A stretch of 64,000 bases of DNA, taken from the NCBI GenBank assembly GCA_937146725.1, contig CAKZRU010000164.1:1-64000 (forward strand), written 5' to 3'. The notes under the pieces were generated by a model that saw only the letters and a program-made list of their open reading frames with translations, was not told where the DNA came from and did no database searches. Positions 1 to 8,656 of the stretch are shown in pieces (the first letter of the stretch is position 1; every line of letters begins with the position of its first letter). The translations under genes and the position numbers were made by a program. Source of the stretch: an uncultured Myxococcales bacterium. Lineage in GTDB: Bacteria; Myxococcota_A; Bradymonadia; UBA7976; VGTA01.

Positions 1-1234
1 GCGCACCAAGCTTAGCGCGTGATGAAGAAACATGCTCAAGAGCAAGATCGATCACGTCAAGAGCCTCAACAGCGCCTTGGCGAGTTGAGATATCAACGCT
101 ACTTACAGCTTTGTCTGAGTTAACACCGTAAACGCCAGTTGCATGGTTAATGGTAGTAGCATCAGTACCACCAAGAGTGAACTGATCATTTGATTGTAGG
201 CTTAGTTTACCATAACTTACGCCTGAAGTAAGACCAGTAAGGGTTGCAGTACCGCTTACCTCAACTTCAATGTTACGACCATCAACAGCTGTAAGAACAA
301 GCTCACTATTCTCATCAAGAGAAGCGATCACACCAGTCTCCTCTGAAACTGCATTGATTGCATCAGTTAAAGCGCCGTTTGCATCATTAGCTTGAACAGT
401 AAAGCCACTGATCTGCTCACCATTAATGGTGATAAAATTACTAGTATCAAGAGTACCACCTGTAATTGCAGTGCCTGCTGTTGTGCTTTCATCAACGATT
501 GCACGAACACCAGTAGTGTCAGTTAGGCTGTTCACTGCAGCTGCTTTTGCAATCGCAGAGAATGAAGCATTTGAAGTCGAGTATGCATCATCATTGTCAC
601 TAGTTGCGCGAACAGTTGCTGTACTAGTGCCTGTTGATGAAGAAGCATCTTTGTACTCGATTGTAACTTCACCAGCAGCAAGAGATGTAGCACCAACAAC
701 GGCTGCTTCAGTACGAACTTGACGACCAAGATCAGTAGTAGCAGCACCGTCAATGCTTACGCTTAGAGTCTCACCAACGTTAGCACCAACTTGAATGTCC
801 TTTGAAAGGAAAGAACCGTCGAGAACTTTGTTACCATTGAAGTTGGTAGTCTCAGCAATACGATCAAGCTCGCTCTTAAGTTGTGAAACTTCTGCTTGAA
901 GTGAAGCGCGGTCACTATCGTTGTTAGTGTCATTTGACGCTTGAACAGCTAGCTCACGGATGCGCTGAAGGATGTTGGTAGTCTCGTTAAGAGCACCTTC
1001 TGCAGTTTGTGCAAGTGAGATACCGTCATTGCTGTTACGAACAGCTTGGTTCAAACCACGGATTTGAGCGCTGAAACGAGTAGTGATGCTGAGACCAGCA
1101 GCGTCGTCTTTTGCACCATTGATACGAAGACCTGATGAAAGACGCTCGAATGAACGACCAAGTGCGCTTGAGGTTGAGTTAAGTTGACGCTGTGCGTTAA
1201 GCGCCGCAGAATTAGTATTTACAAATAAACCCAT
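1..1234 (-). CDS. Flagellin (3' end outside window)
   Basis: Encodes the filament subunit of the flagellum, exported through the flagellar type III apparatus. The gene starts at ATG 1234 and runs off the left edge; about 410 residues are visible. The N-terminal D0/D1 helical region (MGLFVNTNSAALNAQRQLN, then SFERLSSGLRINGAKDDAAG and RELAVQ) is classical flagellin, followed by a variable middle containing a Flagellin_IN-like stretch and by the start of the C-terminal D1 helix (LDLALEHVSS, RAKLGA). Comparison with the paralogue at 1512-3029 suggests about 67 residues are missing. A strong AAGGAG lies 7 bases before the ATG, in the same short leader as the paralogue. The middle domain differs from the paralogue, while the ends are near identical, as expected for filament-surface divergence. 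Confidence 0.97.
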   Translation of the reverse strand, partial: MGLFVNTNSAALNAQRQLNSTSSALGRSFERLSSGLRINGAKDDAAGLSITTRFSAQIRGLNQAVRNSNDGISLAQTAEGALNETTNILQRIRELAVQASNDTNNDSDRASLQAEVSQLKSELDRIAETTNFNGNKVLDGSFLSKDIQVGANVGETLSVSIDGAATTDLGRQVRTEAAVVGATSLAAGEVTIEYKDASSSTGTSTATVRATSDNDDAYSTSNASFSAIAKAAAVNSLTDTTGVRAIVDESTTAGTAITGGTLDTSNFITINGEQISGFTVQANDANGALTDAINAVSEETGVIASLDENSELVLTAVDGRNIEVEVSGTATLTGLTSGVSYGKLSLQSNDQFTLGGTDATTINHATGVYGVNSDKAVSSVDISTRQGAVEALDVIDLALEHVSSSRAKLGA

Positions 1235-1350
1235 GATTCACTCCTTGAATATGTATGGGGTTTAATAGAAGATGCCATCGATGGCTAGATCATGTTCGGT
1301 TAAGTGAATTAGAAAATCAAATAAATTTTTAGAATGACTTCATTTTTTTC

Positions 1351-1378
1351 ACTTAGGCGTTCAGATGGCTTGGCTTTA
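1351..1378 (-). promoter_or_regulatory. Possible sigma-28 (FliA-type) promoter for flagellin 1
   Basis: On the minus strand TAAA, 16 bases, then GCCTAAGT resembles the FliA consensus TAAA-N15-GCCGATAA. It lies about 117 bases before the flagellin start. The spacing is one base long and the -10 is only partly matched, so this is a weak call based on shape and on the gene it precedes. Confidence 0.3.
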
Positions 1379-1511
1379 TCGTCATTTTCTATTGTACTTT
1401 TATTTAACTCTTTTTAAGAGATTGCATAGTACAAATCTAGTGACGTGTATTTGAGTGAGCTAAGAAGATTTAATTTTAAAAACTTCTAAGTCAAACTTAA
1501 AAACTATTTAC

Positions 1512-3029
1512 TTATCGAAGTAGGCTTAAGGCAATTTGTGGTTGTTGGTTTGCTTGTGCAAGTATTGAAACGCCGGCTTGTTGAATGATTTGATTGCGAG
1601 CCAACTGAGAACTTTCTGAAGCGAAATCTGCATCTTGAATGCGTCCACGAGAGGCATTGAGGTTTTCCGAAGCCACGCTTAAGTTGTTAATGGTACTTTG
1701 AAGACGATTTTGTAGAGCACCTAGCTTGGCTCGCTGTCCGGAAACATGTTCCAAAGCTAGATCTAGGGTATCAAGTGCCTTAACCGCACCCTCTGTCGAG
1801 CTGATATCTACGTTTGCCATGCTGTAATCACTGTTCACAGCATAAATACCATTACCGGTGCTTTGGAAGCCAATTAGGGTTGAAGCACCGGCAGTACGAA
1901 TCTCAAAGTTGTTATCTGACTGTAGTGTGAGCTGTCCGGTTGCCACAAAACCAAGCAGCGCTGGCACTGCTGCAATCGTTTGTGCCACAACACTTGAAAG
2001 GCCAGCCAAATCATCATAATTACCAAGATGGTCAGCAATATTTACATCCGAAAACTCAACATGGATATTACGACCATCTTTGGCGGTTAACTGTAGTTCA
2101 CCACCATCGGCGATCGTGGCTAATACGCCGGTTTCTTCACTTTGAGCGTTAATCGCATCAACCAAAGTACCATCGGAGTCGTTGGCTTGTACAGTGAAGC
2201 CACTAAACATGACATTGTTGATTTTAAAGAATGATGAAGCATCTAAAGAGAACTCACCAGAGAACCCCACTCTGACCAATCCTTTAGCCTCTGTTGGACC
2301 GACAATCGCTCTAACACCGGTATTGGCCGAAAGTGCATTAATGGCACCTGCTTTGGCCACTGCAGAAAAGGTTTTACCAAAGGTAGACAGTTGATCATCA
2401 GTCGCGCCTGTGGCTCGGACATCATAAAAGGTAGAGCCATCAACGCTAGATAATTCAAAATTACTTCCGTCAAAGGCATCACTGCTTACGAAGGTTTTAC
2501 CTTCATAGCGAGCTTGGCGAGCTAGATCTTTGGTCGCCGCACCACTTAGGCTTACGGAAAGAGTTTCGCCAACCTTAGAACCAACTTGTAGGTCTCTGTA
2601 AAGCAGAGTTCCGTCGAGTACCTTGATATTATTAAAGGTAGTAGTGTCAGCAATTCGATCAATTTCATCAATCAGCTGGCTTACTTCTGCCTGTAGAGAG
2701 CCACGATCGCTGTCATTGTTGGTGGCATTAGCTGCCTGAACAGCAAGCTCTCGTATACGTTGCAAGATATTTGTGGTTTCATTTAATGCACCTTCGGCGG
2801 TTTGTGCCAAAGAAACGCCATCATTACTGTTACGAACCGCTTGGTCAATCCCGTTAATTTGAGAGGTTAGTCTTGTTGAGATACTTAGGCCGGCAGCATC
2901 ATCCTTGGCGCCATTAATTCTAAGTCCAGTCGACAAACGCTCAAATGAACGACTCAACGCATGAGTTGAGCTATTGAGTTGACGTTGTGAGTTTAAGGAA
3001 GCGTGATTTGTATTGACGTATAAACCCAT
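1512..3029 (-). CDS. Flagellin, second copy
   Basis: Complete 505-residue flagellin, the second filament subunit in tandem with the partial copy downstream. Residues 1 to about 150 form the N-terminal D0/D1 helices (MGLYVNTNHASLNSQRQLN, SFERLSTGLRINGAKDDAAG, LAQTAEGALNETTNILQRIR). The middle, about 160-400, is variable and contains a Flagellin_IN-type motif (GFTVQANDSDGTLVDAIN). Residues from about 410 form the C-terminal helices, ending in ARNQIIQQAGVSILAQANQ and LSLLR. The ATG at 3029 has AAGGAG 7 bases upstream in a leader almost identical to that of the other copy, so the two probably arose by duplication including the 5' untranslated region. The 277-base gap between the copies suggests separate promoters. 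Confidence 0.97.
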   Translation of the reverse strand: MGLYVNTNHASLNSQRQLNSSTHALSRSFERLSTGLRINGAKDDAAGLSISTRLTSQINGIDQAVRNSNDGVSLAQTAEGALNETTNILQRIRELAVQAANATNNDSDRGSLQAEVSQLIDEIDRIADTTTFNNIKVLDGTLLYRDLQVGSKVGETLSVSLSGAATKDLARQARYEGKTFVSSDAFDGSNFELSSVDGSTFYDVRATGATDDQLSTFGKTFSAVAKAGAINALSANTGVRAIVGPTEAKGLVRVGFSGEFSLDASSFFKINNVMFSGFTVQANDSDGTLVDAINAQSEETGVLATIADGGELQLTAKDGRNIHVEFSDVNIADHLGNYDDLAGLSSVVAQTIAAVPALLGFVATGQLTLQSDNNFEIRTAGASTLIGFQSTGNGIYAVNSDYSMANVDISSTEGAVKALDTLDLALEHVSGQRAKLGALQNRLQSTINNLSVASENLNASRGRIQDADFASESSQLARNQIIQQAGVSILAQANQQPQIALSLLR

Positions 3030-3082
3030 GATTCACTCCTTGAATAATTGGGTTGGTTATTGCTTGATTACACACGATGAAA

Positions 3083-3109
3083 TAATCAAAGTCGAACATA
3101 GCCTGTTTA
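3083..3109 (-). promoter_or_regulatory. Possible sigma-28-type promoter for flagellin 2
   Basis: On the minus strand TAAA, 15 bases, then TTTGATTA gives the correct FliA spacing, with half of the -10 bases matching GCCGATAA. It lies about 55 bases before the flagellin start. Weak call. Confidence 0.25.
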
Positions 3110-3261
3110 TGACTGAAGTTCAAGATCAAGCAGTCTTGCAATTATTTATTACATACATTTTTGAGTCTTTTTTGCTGTTTAATCATCAGATTTTTGATTA
3201 CAGGATGTTGTGATCTAGTAATTTAAGATGTTTCGTGTCTATCCATTCCATCTTTTTATAA

Positions 3262-6225
3262 GTGAAGCCCATGCCATCTAAAACAATGCCTAAAAAAGCA
3301 AACAAGCGTTCAAATAGTATTCAGATGCCGAAACAAGGCACATCCGAGGAAAGATCTGCGTTGGAATGGATCAAGGTTAGAGGGGCCGGAGAGCATAATC
3401 TTAAACATGTAGATCTTGATATCCCCAAAAATCAATTGGTGACGTTTACCGGAGTGTCCGGCAGTGGTAAGTCATCTATGGCCTTTGATACGATCTTTGC
3501 CGAAGGTCAGCGTCGCTATGTAGAAAGTCTATCCGCTTATGCTCGCCAGTTTTTGGGTCAGATGGATAAGCCTAAGTATGAAAGCATCAAGGGTCTTGCG
3601 CCCACCATTAGTATCGAGCAAAAAACCACTAGTAAAAATCCACGTTCCACCGTGGGAACGATCACGGAAATCTACGACTATCTTCGAGTTTTATACGCTC
3701 GAGCCGGTGAGCAACGTTGTTATCGCTGCGGTGAAGTTGTTGAAGCGCAATCAGCTCAAGAAATCGTCAATACAATTGCAAGCCTAGCGCCTAAAACTAA
3801 GTACATGATTTTGGCACCGGTGATTGAAAATCGTAAGGGTGCAAATGCAGAGCTTTTACAATCTTTACGCATTGCCGGCTTTATGCGCTTACGTATTAAT
3901 GGTGAAGTCGTTGATCTTGATGAAGACCTAAGTTTAAATGCCAAAAAGCGTAATCAAGTTGAAGTCGTGATTGATCGACTCATCGCTAAAGCAGGCATTG
4001 AAGCTCGTATTACCGACTCGGTTGAGGCAGCGCTTAAATGGGGTAAGGGTAAGCTGACTTTGGCGGTGATTACCAAGCGCGAAGGCGAAACTTTAATCAC
4101 TGACGATAAGCTTTTTAGTGAAAGCAATACCTGCCTAGCTTGTAATCTCAGCTATCCAGAGCTCAGTCCACAGTCCTTTAGTTTTAATAGTCCTTTGGGT
4201 ATGTGCCCTGATTGCAATGGCTTGGGCACAGCCTTTGAAATGGATGCAAGCAAGCTGATTCCCGATCAAAGTTTAGGTTTAGGACAAGGCGCTGTAAAGC
4301 CCTGGGCTAATCCTCGAGGTAATCATTCGATCAAGTGGGCACTTAAGGTAATGAATGAGATTATGAAGCGACATAAGATCTCTGAATCAACCCCCTTTAA
4401 GGACCTAAGTCAAGCACATAAAGATGTTATACTCAATGGTGATAGCGAGATTGTGCATCTCAAGCTTCGTTCTAGAAATGGTCGCTCTACCACGCTTAAA
4501 ACACATTGGGAGGGGGTTTTGCCTATGATGCTTAGGCGTTGGCGTGAAACCGAGTCTGAGTCAGCGCGTGAAAATTATGGGGAATATCTTTCAGATCAAC
4601 CTTGTCGCTCTTGCAAAGGGCTCAGATTACGTGCCGAATCTCGCTCGGTTTATGTAGGTGGCGCCTCCTTAACCGAACTCAATACTTGGAGTATCAATGA
4701 AGCATACACACATTTATCTGCATTAACTCTAAGTGAGAGACAGCAAGCGATTGCCTCTGAATTACTTAAGGAGATTCAGCATCGACTGAAGTTTTTGATC
4801 AACGTGGGTCTTACTTACTTGAGTCTCAATCGTCCAGGTCCGACTCTTAGTGGTGGTGAAAGCCAACGTATACGCTTGGCGAGTCAAATTGGTAGCGAGC
4901 TTACAGGAGTCCTTTATATTTTAGACGAACCTTCGATCGGTTTACATGCCCGAGATAATGCTCGCTTGATTGAGACCTTGTGCCATCTTCGTGACATCGG
5001 TAACAGTGTGCTTGTAGTAGAGCATGACCCCGAACTATTAGAAGTCTGTGATTGGATTGTCGATTTTGGACCTAAAGCAGGCGTTCATGGTGGGGAGATA
5101 GTGGTCAGTGGTACGCCCGATATTGTGGCGAAGCATCCCACAAGCTTAACCGGTGCCTATTTAGCCGGTCGGCGTATGATTCCGGTGCCCGAAAAACGCT
5201 CACCACAAAAAGAATGGCTTAAAATTGTTAAGGCCAATGCAAATAATTTAAGGTCATTGTCAGTCCGTTTTCCCGTGGGCTTATTTACCTGTGTAACCGG
5301 TGTAAGCGGTGCGGGTAAAAGTACGCTCATTGGTCAAATATTGTATCCGGCGGCCGCGCAAACTTTAAATGGTGCCAAGGGTGATCCGGTGCCTTGTGAA
5401 AGGATTGACGGTTTTGAATACTTTGATAAGTGCGTGCACATTGATCAAAGTCCCATCGGACGCACACCAAGAAGTAATCCTGCCACCTATACAAAGCTTT
5501 GGGACTTAATTCGGTCGGTTTACGCACAATTACCAGAGTCTAAAACCTATGGTTTTAAGCCAGGACGTTTTAGCTTTAATGTTAAAGGTGGACGCTGTGA
5601 AGCCTGTAAGGGGGCAGGTGTAACCACAGTCGAAATGCACTTTTTAGCCGATGTATATGTACAATGTGAAGTATGTGCAGGCCGACGTTTTAATGATGCC
5701 ACTTTACGGGTTCAATTTAAGGGTAAGAATATTAGCGAACTACTTGATACCTCTATTGATGAAGCTGCGGAGATTTTTGCCAAGCATCCCAAGGTCAGTA
5801 AGATCCTCAAAACCCTACAGGCGGTGGGTTTAGGCTATATCACCTTAGGTCAGTCATCAACCACTCTCTCCGGAGGAGAAGCCCAGCGCATTAAACTATC
5901 CCGAGAGCTTGCGAAGCGATCAACCGGCAAAACTTTATACATTCTTGATGAACCCTCTACCGGACTTCATTCTGAAGATATTTGCCAACTTTTAGAAGTC
6001 GTTCAGACCTTAGCCAAGTCAGGAAACACCATTATTATGATCGAGCATAATTTGGATATTATTAAAACCGCTGACTGGATTATTGATCTTGGTCCGGAAG
6101 GTGGTCATGGCGGAGGTCAAATTGTGGCCCAAGGTACAGTGGAAGATTTATGTGCAAGTACTCAAAGCTTTACCGGTCAATTCTTGAAGCAGAGTATCGA
6201 ACGAGAAAAGAGCCGAAAAGCTTAA
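3262..6225 (+). CDS. uvrA: Excinuclease ABC subunit A (UvrA)
   Basis: DNA-damage recognition ATPase of nucleotide excision repair; UvrA dimers load UvrB onto lesions. The 987 residues contain two ABC ATPase modules. Walker A1 is GVSGSGKSS (about 64-72) and signature 1 is LSGGESQRIRLASQ (about 529). Walker A2 is GVSGAGKST (about 680) and signature 2 is LSGGEAQRIK (about 869). Zinc-binding pairs are visible at about 153/156 (CYRC), at about 291 onward, and in the C-terminal insertion (CEACKGAG at about 779, CEVC). Conserved blocks such as IDQSPIGRTPRSNPATYT and GRFSFNVKGGRCEAC are intact. The frame opens at GTG 3262; ATG 3271 is an equally plausible start, because neither has a strong ribosome-binding site. 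A short Lys/Ser-rich N-terminal extension makes it a little longer than the usual 940 or so residues. Confidence 0.98.
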   Translation: MKPMPSKTMPKKANKRSNSIQMPKQGTSEERSALEWIKVRGAGEHNLKHVDLDIPKNQLVTFTGVSGSGKSSMAFDTIFAEGQRRYVESLSAYARQFLGQMDKPKYESIKGLAPTISIEQKTTSKNPRSTVGTITEIYDYLRVLYARAGEQRCYRCGEVVEAQSAQEIVNTIASLAPKTKYMILAPVIENRKGANAELLQSLRIAGFMRLRINGEVVDLDEDLSLNAKKRNQVEVVIDRLIAKAGIEARITDSVEAALKWGKGKLTLAVITKREGETLITDDKLFSESNTCLACNLSYPELSPQSFSFNSPLGMCPDCNGLGTAFEMDASKLIPDQSLGLGQGAVKPWANPRGNHSIKWALKVMNEIMKRHKISESTPFKDLSQAHKDVILNGDSEIVHLKLRSRNGRSTTLKTHWEGVLPMMLRRWRETESESARENYGEYLSDQPCRSCKGLRLRAESRSVYVGGASLTELNTWSINEAYTHLSALTLSERQQAIASELLKEIQHRLKFLINVGLTYLSLNRPGPTLSGGESQRIRLASQIGSELTGVLYILDEPSIGLHARDNARLIETLCHLRDIGNSVLVVEHDPELLEVCDWIVDFGPKAGVHGGEIVVSGTPDIVAKHPTSLTGAYLAGRRMIPVPEKRSPQKEWLKIVKANANNLRSLSVRFPVGLFTCVTGVSGAGKSTLIGQILYPAAAQTLNGAKGDPVPCERIDGFEYFDKCVHIDQSPIGRTPRSNPATYTKLWDLIRSVYAQLPESKTYGFKPGRFSFNVKGGRCEACKGAGVTTVEMHFLADVYVQCEVCAGRRFNDATLRVQFKGKNISELLDTSIDEAAEIFAKHPKVSKILKTLQAVGLGYITLGQSSTTLSGGEAQRIKLSRELAKRSTGKTLYILDEPSTGLHSEDICQLLEVVQTLAKSGNTIIMIEHNLDIIKTADWIIDLGPEGGHGGGQIVAQGTVEDLCASTQSFTGQFLKQSIEREKSRKA

Positions 6226-6244
6226 GCGCTCAATCGTCATATTC

Positions 6245-7315
6245 CTAAATCGTATGTATTTGACGCATACCAGCACCACCCCATCCTTGGTAAGAGGCAG
6301 GCTTATTCCCTAAAGCCTGATCGATATGGCTCAGATGAGCATCGGTGAGTTGCTCAACAATCGCTAAGCATTTAAGATTTTCTTCGAGTTGTTCGGGTTT
6401 AGTTGCACCAAGTAAAACCGTTGACACATTTGGGTTTTTAACACACCAAGCCAAAGCAAGCTGGCCCACATTACAAGAGAGAGTTTCTTGAGCCCAAACA
6501 TCTAAGTCTGCAATTCGCTTAAGCATACCACTCGCACGATGTCCATCTAAGATGTTTATTAGCCATTCATAGCCTTTTTGAGTCATACGTGAGCCGGTTG
6601 GAATCCCATTGTTGTACTTGCCGGTTAATATCCCCGAGGCCAAAGGGCTCCAAATGGTTGTGCCCATATTATATGGAGCTTGATAAAGCGGAGCATACTC
6701 CACTTCAAAGCGATCTCTGGCTAACATGTTATACTGTGGCTGCTCGATCAATGGTGGCTCAAGCCCTTTGCTTTGTGCAATCCAATAGGCTTCGGTGATT
6801 TGCTGTGCTGACCATTCGCTGGTCCCCCAAACTGTTGCTTGACCACTGCGTACCACATCTGTCATAGCTCGCACTACAGTTTCCGTGGGTGTGAATGGGT
6901 CTGGTCTATGGCAAAAAAGTAGGTCAACATAATCGAGTTTAAGTCTTTTAAGACTTGCCCTTGTGCCTTCGATAATATGCTTTTTTGATAAGCCCGTTTC
7001 ATTCACACCTGAGCCGCCCCAAAAGATCTTTGTGGTAATTAGCAAGTCGCTTCGTCGCCATAAATGAGGCTCTTCTTGCATAAGTTGTGATATTGCTTCA
7101 CCCATGACCCGCTCGGCTTCACCTTGAGGAACACCATAGGTTTCAGCGTTATCAAAAAGATTGATCCCCGCTTGGCGCGCCGTAGTTAGGCATCGTTTAG
7201 CCATATCGATACCAGCCTGATCAGTGAGCCCTTCCTTAACGCCAAAGGTCGCCCAAAAGCCATAAGATAAAACCGAAGTCTGTAATCCCGTATTGCCGAG
7301 CATTCTATAATACAT
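6245..7315 (-). CDS. Aldo/keto reductase, Kv-beta-like (AKR6-type)
   Basis: NAD(P)H-dependent oxidoreductase of the aldo/keto reductase TIM-barrel superfamily, closest in pattern to voltage-gated potassium channel beta subunits and YghZ-like reductases. With the start used here the catalytic tetrad is visible: Asp55 and Tyr60 in FDNAETYG, Lys96 in TTKIFWGG and His136 in LLFCHRPDP. The C-terminal cofactor region includes WSPLASGILTGKY and LLGATKPEQLEENL. A longer frame begins at ATG 7330, but AGAGGA sits inside its first codons, 5 bases before ATG 7315, so 7315 is preferred. It converges on uvrA with a 19-base gap and is divergent from the 7446 gene. The substrate cannot be told from sequence. 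Confidence 0.93.
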   Translation of the reverse strand: MYYRMLGNTGLQTSVLSYGFWATFGVKEGLTDQAGIDMAKRCLTTARQAGINLFDNAETYGVPQGEAERVMGEAISQLMQEEPHLWRRSDLLITTKIFWGGSGVNETGLSKKHIIEGTRASLKRLKLDYVDLLFCHRPDPFTPTETVVRAMTDVVRSGQATVWGTSEWSAQQITEAYWIAQSKGLEPPLIEQPQYNMLARDRFEVEYAPLYQAPYNMGTTIWSPLASGILTGKYNNGIPTGSRMTQKGYEWLINILDGHRASGMLKRIADLDVWAQETLSCNVGQLALAWCVKNPNVSTVLLGATKPEQLEENLKCLAIVEQLTDAHLSHIDQALGNKPASYQGWGGAGMRQIHTI

Positions 7316-7397
7316 AGTGCTTCCTCTCATTTTATGATGTTATGATGATTAGTTTTGAATGTTTGTGTTGAGCATTGTAGGCTAATGCCTTAATTAA

Positions 7398-7414
7398 ATA
7401 GACTGTTAGTCTAT
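7398..7414. promoter_or_regulatory. Palindromic possible operator
   Basis: A perfect inverted repeat with 7-base arms (ATAGACT / AGTCTAT) and a 3-base centre lies in the 130-base divergent gap between the aldo/keto reductase and the pbpC operon, 31 bases before the 7446 start. It has no T-run, so it is not a terminator. Binding by a regulator is inference. Confidence 0.3.
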
Positions 7415-7445
7415 GTAGTCGTAACACAGGTGGTTTAACTGCTCT

Positions 7446-8654
7446 ATGTTTAAGTCTTTATTTTCATTGGTTGGTCAAGTTTTGAGACTCTTCTCCAAAG
7501 AAGAATCTAAGGAGAGCTATGCCCAATCCCATGCAGACATAGATGAACACAATCTAGAACAAGTTTCTGAACAAGATCACTCAGCAGAAGCGTTTGATAA
7601 CCCCTTTGGTCTTGAAGTTGAAGAAGTCGAAGTCTTTAGTGATGATTGGGGTGGAGTTGTTCCTCAACGAGCATCTGCCTTATTCCCTCAAACGTTGCCC
7701 AAATTAGAAGCAAGCCAACCTGATATAATTGAAGATCCTCAGGAGATTAAAACTTTAAGCGACCGTGACATCCCAAGTCCCGAAGCTTTTTTTGATCAAG
7801 CAAGCGCTGACTTAGCGCCTAAACTGCCCCCTGAAAAACCTGATCGACCTTTGCCCAAAAGCGTTCAGCCTGACCCTTTGCCAGTTGTACCCAAAGCGCC
7901 TTCGGCAATACACTATAATACCCATGTAAAAGTGGGTCGCTTGGTCAAGCAAGAGCCCGAAGAACCAAAGCAACCCATTCAAAACTTTAGTCGGGAACCC
8001 GAGGTGATTCATTCCGGCAAAAAAGGCCGTCGGCGTTTGATTCAGCCCATGGAACAAGGTGCTCAATGGGGAGAGCAAGATCCGCGCTTAGTCAGAGATC
8101 AACGCCCTCTGCCACCTCCACCTAGGGCTACAAAAAGTGGTTTTAATGACAGTCTCTCTTATCATGATTTAGCCGGTGAACGTGGCGCAACTTCGCGAGC
8201 GCAATACAATCAGCAAGAACCCTTTGGCCAAGTTAATATTTTTTCTAATCCAGAACTACCTGAAGAACCGATTAATCGACGAAGTTTAAGTGCTCAAGTT
8301 GCTAGTTCTCTTGCGGACTTGAGTCCACCCCCGCTTAAACCTAAACCGGTTCGCTTTAAGTCGGGAAACTATTTGCGATTTTGGGGTAATTATAGTGCCC
8401 AACCTAGTTACTTGCATTTTGGCTCTTTAATCCGAAGTGAACGCTTTATTGAATTGCTACCGATTTGGTATAATGAACTTGATGAGTTAGAAACTGAAGC
8501 CAAAGAAGAATGGTCTCATCTTGAAGATGAATCACCTCTTGAAGGGGAAGCAGATTGGAGACGCTTGCTCAATCCTACCATGAATTCACCGATTGAATTT
8601 TTACTTCATCGAGATCGGGTGGAGCAAATTAATCTATTACCCAAGGGACACTAA
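7446..8654 (+). CDS. Acidic, proline-rich protein of unknown function upstream of pbpC
   Basis: I do not recognise this 402-residue protein. Residues 1-100 are acidic (many Glu and Asp). About 100-300 is Pro-, Gln- and Arg-rich and looks disordered. The last 90 or so residues look folded, with a Trp/Tyr/Phe-rich segment (YLRFWGNYSAQPSYLHFG) and an acidic helix around ELDELETEAKEEW. No signal peptide or membrane segment is evident, although the first residues (MFKSLFSLVGQVLRLFSK) could form an amphipathic membrane-associating helix. It ends two bases before the TTG start of pbpC, so the two are probably co-transcribed and translationally coupled. A role linked to peptidoglycan synthesis is inference from that position only. 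Confidence 0.75.
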   Translation: MFKSLFSLVGQVLRLFSKEESKESYAQSHADIDEHNLEQVSEQDHSAEAFDNPFGLEVEEVEVFSDDWGGVVPQRASALFPQTLPKLEASQPDIIEDPQEIKTLSDRDIPSPEAFFDQASADLAPKLPPEKPDRPLPKSVQPDPLPVVPKAPSAIHYNTHVKVGRLVKQEPEEPKQPIQNFSREPEVIHSGKKGRRRLIQPMEQGAQWGEQDPRLVRDQRPLPPPPRATKSGFNDSLSYHDLAGERGATSRAQYNQQEPFGQVNIFSNPELPEEPINRRSLSAQVASSLADLSPPPLKPKPVRFKSGNYLRFWGNYSAQPSYLHFGSLIRSERFIELLPIWYNELDELETEAKEEWSHLEDESPLEGEADWRRLLNPTMNSPIEFLLHRDRVEQINLLPKGH

Positions 8655-8656
8655 AC

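Noticed and set aside
1406..1421. CTCTT / AAGAG hairpin between the flagellins as a terminator
   Set aside because: Only a 5-base stem in AT-rich sequence, without a convincing T-run at the right position.
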